Source: Lutibacter sp. (lineage in GTDB: Bacteria > Bacteroidota > Bacteroidia > Flavobacteriales > Flavobacteriaceae). From it: 43,701 nt of DNA. The notes beneath the pieces were generated by a model. The model did no database searches, was not told where the DNA came from, and saw nothing but the letters and a program-made list of their open reading frames with translations. Position numbers and translations under genes: made by a program. Where the stretch lies: the NCBI GenBank assembly GCA_027449025.1, contig DAIDMK010000024.1, positions 1 to 43,701 on the forward strand, written 5' to 3'. Shown piece after piece: positions 41,914-43,701 of this stretch (its first letter is position 1; each line of letters opens with the position of its first letter).

Positions 41914-42813
41914 TTGAAAGAAATTGCGGATATTATTGGGGCAACTTTTGTGGGGCCTGAAGATTATCCAATTACTGGTTTTAATGAAATACATGTGGTT
42001 GAAGAAGGTGATATTGTTTTTGTGGACCATCCAAAATATTACGACAAAGCGCTTCATTCAAAAGCCTCCGTTATTCTGATAAATAAGAAAGTTGAATGTC
42101 CGGCAGGAAAAGCATTGCTTATTTCAGAAGACCCCTTTACCGATTTTAACAAATTGACCAAATATTTCAATCCATTTAAAGCCGTTAATTCACCCATTTC
42201 TGAGTCGGCTATTATTGGTGAAAACACGGTAATACAGCCAAATGTATTTATAGGGAATAATGTTAAAATTGGCGCTAATTGTTTAATTTATCCCAATGTG
42301 GCCATTTATGATAATTGTGTTTTAGGAAACAACGTCACCATTCATGCAGGCACTATTTTGGGCGCCGATGCCTTTTATTATAAAAAGCGACCAAGTGGTT
42401 ACGATAAATTAATTTCCGGCGGAAGCGTAATTATTGAAGATAATGTTGATATAGGGGCACTTTGTACTATAGATAGGGGCGTTTCTGCCAATACAACTAT
42501 TAAAAAAGGAACGAAAATAGACAATCAGGTCCAGGTTGGTCACGATACTGTAATTGGCGAAAATTGTCTGATTGCTTCACAAACAGGAATTGCTGGCTGT
42601 GTTATTATTGAAAATAATGTTACTTTATGGGGACAAGTAGGCACAAATAGTGGTATTACCATAGGGGAAGGCGCAGTTGTTCTTGGACAAACAGGTGTCA
42701 CAAAATCCTTAAAAGGAGGCATCTCTTATTTCGGAACTCCCGTAGAGGAATCAAGAAAGAAATTGAAAGAGATGGCAGAAATAAAACAGCTGATAAAAAA
42801 TCAAAAAAAGTAA
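41890..42813 (+). CDS. Second LpxD-like N-acyltransferase
   Basis: A 307-residue LpxD paralogue. It has an N-terminal uridine-binding-like domain (about 1-100), hexapeptide repeats and the catalytic-site histidine H218 in QVQVGHDTVIGENCLIAS, in the same place as H241 of the first LpxD. It differs in the substrate loop (GADAFYYKKRPSG in place of [13 protein letters not shown]) and has a shorter C-terminal part. Annotation as lpxD is common for such genes. A separate acyl specificity, or action on another sugar nucleotide, is plausible but unproven. Its leader is shared with the DUF6495 gene, and it lies between efp and sucD. Confidence 0.88.
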   Translation: MKLPRKYKLKEIADIIGATFVGPEDYPITGFNEIHVVEEGDIVFVDHPKYYDKALHSKASVILINKKVECPAGKALLISEDPFTDFNKLTKYFNPFKAVNSPISESAIIGENTVIQPNVFIGNNVKIGANCLIYPNVAIYDNCVLGNNVTIHAGTILGADAFYYKKRPSGYDKLISGGSVIIEDNVDIGALCTIDRGVSANTTIKKGTKIDNQVQVGHDTVIGENCLIASQTGIAGCVIIENNVTLWGQVGTNSGITIGEGAVVLGQTGVTKSLKGGISYFGTPVEESRKKLKEMAEIKQLIKNQKK

Positions 42814-42843
42814 TAAATCCTTCTATCCTAAACTTAGAAAAAC

Positions 42844-42851
42844 TACTTTTG
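42844..42851 (+). promoter_or_regulatory. -7 promoter box of sucD
   Basis: TACTTTTG matches TAnnTTTG and ends 36 bases before the sucD ATG. No convincing TTG -33 element is visible. Confidence 0.5.
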
Positions 42852-42887
42852 TAATACGATAAAAACTTTAATTCAAAATATACTTCA

Positions 42888-43631
42888 ATGAGCGTTTTAG
42901 TCAATAAAAATTCAAAAATAATTGTACAAGGATTTACAGGAAGTGAAGGCACTTTTCACGCAACCCAAATGATAGAATATGGAACAAATGTTGTTGGTGG
43001 TGTTACTCCAGGAAAAGGAGGAACTTCTCACTTAAATAAGCCTGTTTTTAATACTGTACAAGATGCAGTTGATCAAGTGAAAGCTGATACTTCAATAATT
43101 TTTGTGCCACCGGCTTTTGCTGCTGATGCTATTATGGAAGCCGCTGCTGCTGGCATTAAAGTAATTATTTGTATTACGGAAGGAATTCCTGTTGCAGATA
43201 TGGTAAAAGTGAAAGCTTATATTGACAATAAAGAATGCAGATTGGTTGGACCTAATTGTCCGGGAGTAATTACACCAGGAGAAGCTAAAGTTGGCATTAT
43301 GCCAGGTTTTATTTTCAAAAAAGGAAATGTGGGCATTGTTTCTAAATCGGGAACTTTAACTTATGAAGCTGCTGATCAAGTGGTGAAAAAAGGATATGGA
43401 ATTACCACAGCCATTGGTATTGGTGGTGATCCAATTATTGGAACTACAACAAAAGAAGCTGTTGAATTGTTAATGAATGATCCTGAAACCAAAATTATTG
43501 TTATGATTGGTGAAATAGGAGGTCAGTTAGAAGCAGAAGCTGCACGTTGGGTAAAAGCAACTGGGAATAAAAAACCAGTAGTTGGTTTTATTGCAGGTCA
43601 AACTGCTCCTAAAGGAAGAACAATGGAATGA
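42888..43631 (+). CDS. sucD: Succinyl-CoA synthetase alpha subunit, 3' end cut by a junction
   Basis: SucD is the alpha subunit of succinyl-CoA synthetase in the TCA cycle; it binds CoA and carries the phosphohistidine. The frame is clean from [21 protein letters not shown], with the CoA-binding [36 protein letters not shown] and [10 protein letters not shown] blocks, up to [10 protein letters not shown]. There the expected GHAGAI (with the active-site His) is replaced by Glu and a stop, so only 247 of about 290 residues remain. The switch coincides with the start of the 77-base copy of the upstream lpxD leader. The true gene probably continues normally; residues from 43625 onward should not be trusted. 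Confidence 0.9.
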   Translation: MSVLVNKNSKIIVQGFTGSEGTFHATQMIEYGTNVVGGVTPGKGGTSHLNKPVFNTVQDAVDQVKADTSIIFVPPAFAADAIMEAAAAGIKVIICITEGIPVADMVKVKAYIDNKECRLVGPNCPGVITPGEAKVGIMPGFIFKKGNVGIVSKSGTLTYEAADQVVKKGYGITTAIGIGGDPIIGTTTKEAVELLMNDPETKIIVMIGEIGGQLEAEAARWVKATGNKKPVVGFIAGQTAPKGRTME

Positions 43632-43701
43632 TTAATTGCGAATTAACTACTACAGCTAAAAAATAAAAATTAAACAGATGAAATTACCTCGTAAATATAA
43701 G
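43625..43701 (+). repeat. Terminal 77-base exact repeat of 41837-41913
   Basis: The final 77 bases of the window are identical to an internal stretch beginning 1788 bases earlier. The length is an odd number typical of de Bruijn graph k-mers, and the copy ends exactly with the window, so a contig-end overlap is the likely origin. Confidence 0.92.

Noticed and set aside
1-43701. CRISPR array, prophage, integrative element, toxin-antitoxin or other defence system
   Set aside because: No regularly spaced repeats, integrase, transposase, phage structural gene, restriction or defence gene is visible; the content is core genes.
1-43701. tRNA or rRNA genes
   Set aside because: I found no cloverleaf-like sequence with a T-loop consensus and no rRNA-like conserved stretch in the gaps.

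Overview
The window is AT-rich, tightly packed chromosomal DNA from a member of the Bacteroidota, almost certainly a Flavobacteriaceae-type organism. The evidence is the family content: an LpxC-FabZ fusion, PorX (type IX secretion regulator), an Oar-type TonB-dependent receptor, a second LpxD between efp and sucD, DUF6495- and DUF4258-type proteins, and an S6-S18-L9 operon. It is supported by many -7 boxes of the Bacteroidota form TAnnTTTG just upstream of genes. I see no tRNA, rRNA, CRISPR array, prophage, integron or insertion sequence. Nearly everything is core metabolism, envelope biogenesis and nucleic-acid maintenance.

Layout. 91-7695 (minus strand) is a compact eight-gene run that starts at serC and continues through serA, a DUF1015 protein, yggS, an exonuclease/GIY-YIG fusion, a voltage-gated-type cation channel, miaA and a TIGR02757/DUF2400 protein. 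7774-9354 holds a divergent pair: a LuxC-type acyl-CoA reductase and a two-cluster ferredoxin. 9452-14666 carries envelope and lipid genes: a DUF4105 membrane protein, pssA, lptB, an AhpD-like CMD protein, tatC and kdsD. 14857-19826 carries recQ, a ZIP transporter, a methyltransferase and a THUMP-type RNA methyltransferase. 19912-21048 is an Asn/Arg-rich secreted protein with 23-residue repeats. 21378-25022 is priA followed by rpsF-rpsR-rplI. 25149-30828 holds an M3 peptidase lipoprotein and an Oar-like receptor, separated by a 397-base structured intergenic stretch. 31055-36523 holds a DUF6495 protein, a sirtuin, a TrmH-type methyltransferase, and a minus-strand group of DUF4258 protein, ald, tsaE and porX. 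36562-43631 is a plus-strand run: an HD-domain hydrolase, then lpxD, lpxC/fabZ, lpxA, efp, a second lpxD and sucD.

Functional themes. Lipid A and LPS production is the strongest: kdsD supplies the Kdo precursor, lptB drives LPS export, and lpxD-lpxC/fabZ-lpxA make the acylated glucosamine core with a second LpxD nearby. Serine biosynthesis (serC, serA) sits with DUF1015, whose GHHR motif suggests a role in the same pathway. Protein export appears through tatC and porX.

The window's right end needs caution. The last 77 bases are an exact copy of 41837-41913. They replace the end of sucD just before the codon for its phosphohistidine. This looks like a k-mer overlap at a contig end rather than natural sequence, although a 1788-base tandem duplication would look the same. 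I did not find a convincing new multi-gene system. The more interesting leads are small: two gene leaders that share a block with a mini-ORF (31003-31050 and 41840-41878), an orphan minus-strand terminator at 21122-21155, and the palindromic, terminator-bearing DNA between the peptidase and the TonB-dependent receptor. Several genes (exonuclease fusion, channel, kdsD, priA, HD protein) appear to use TTG starts.
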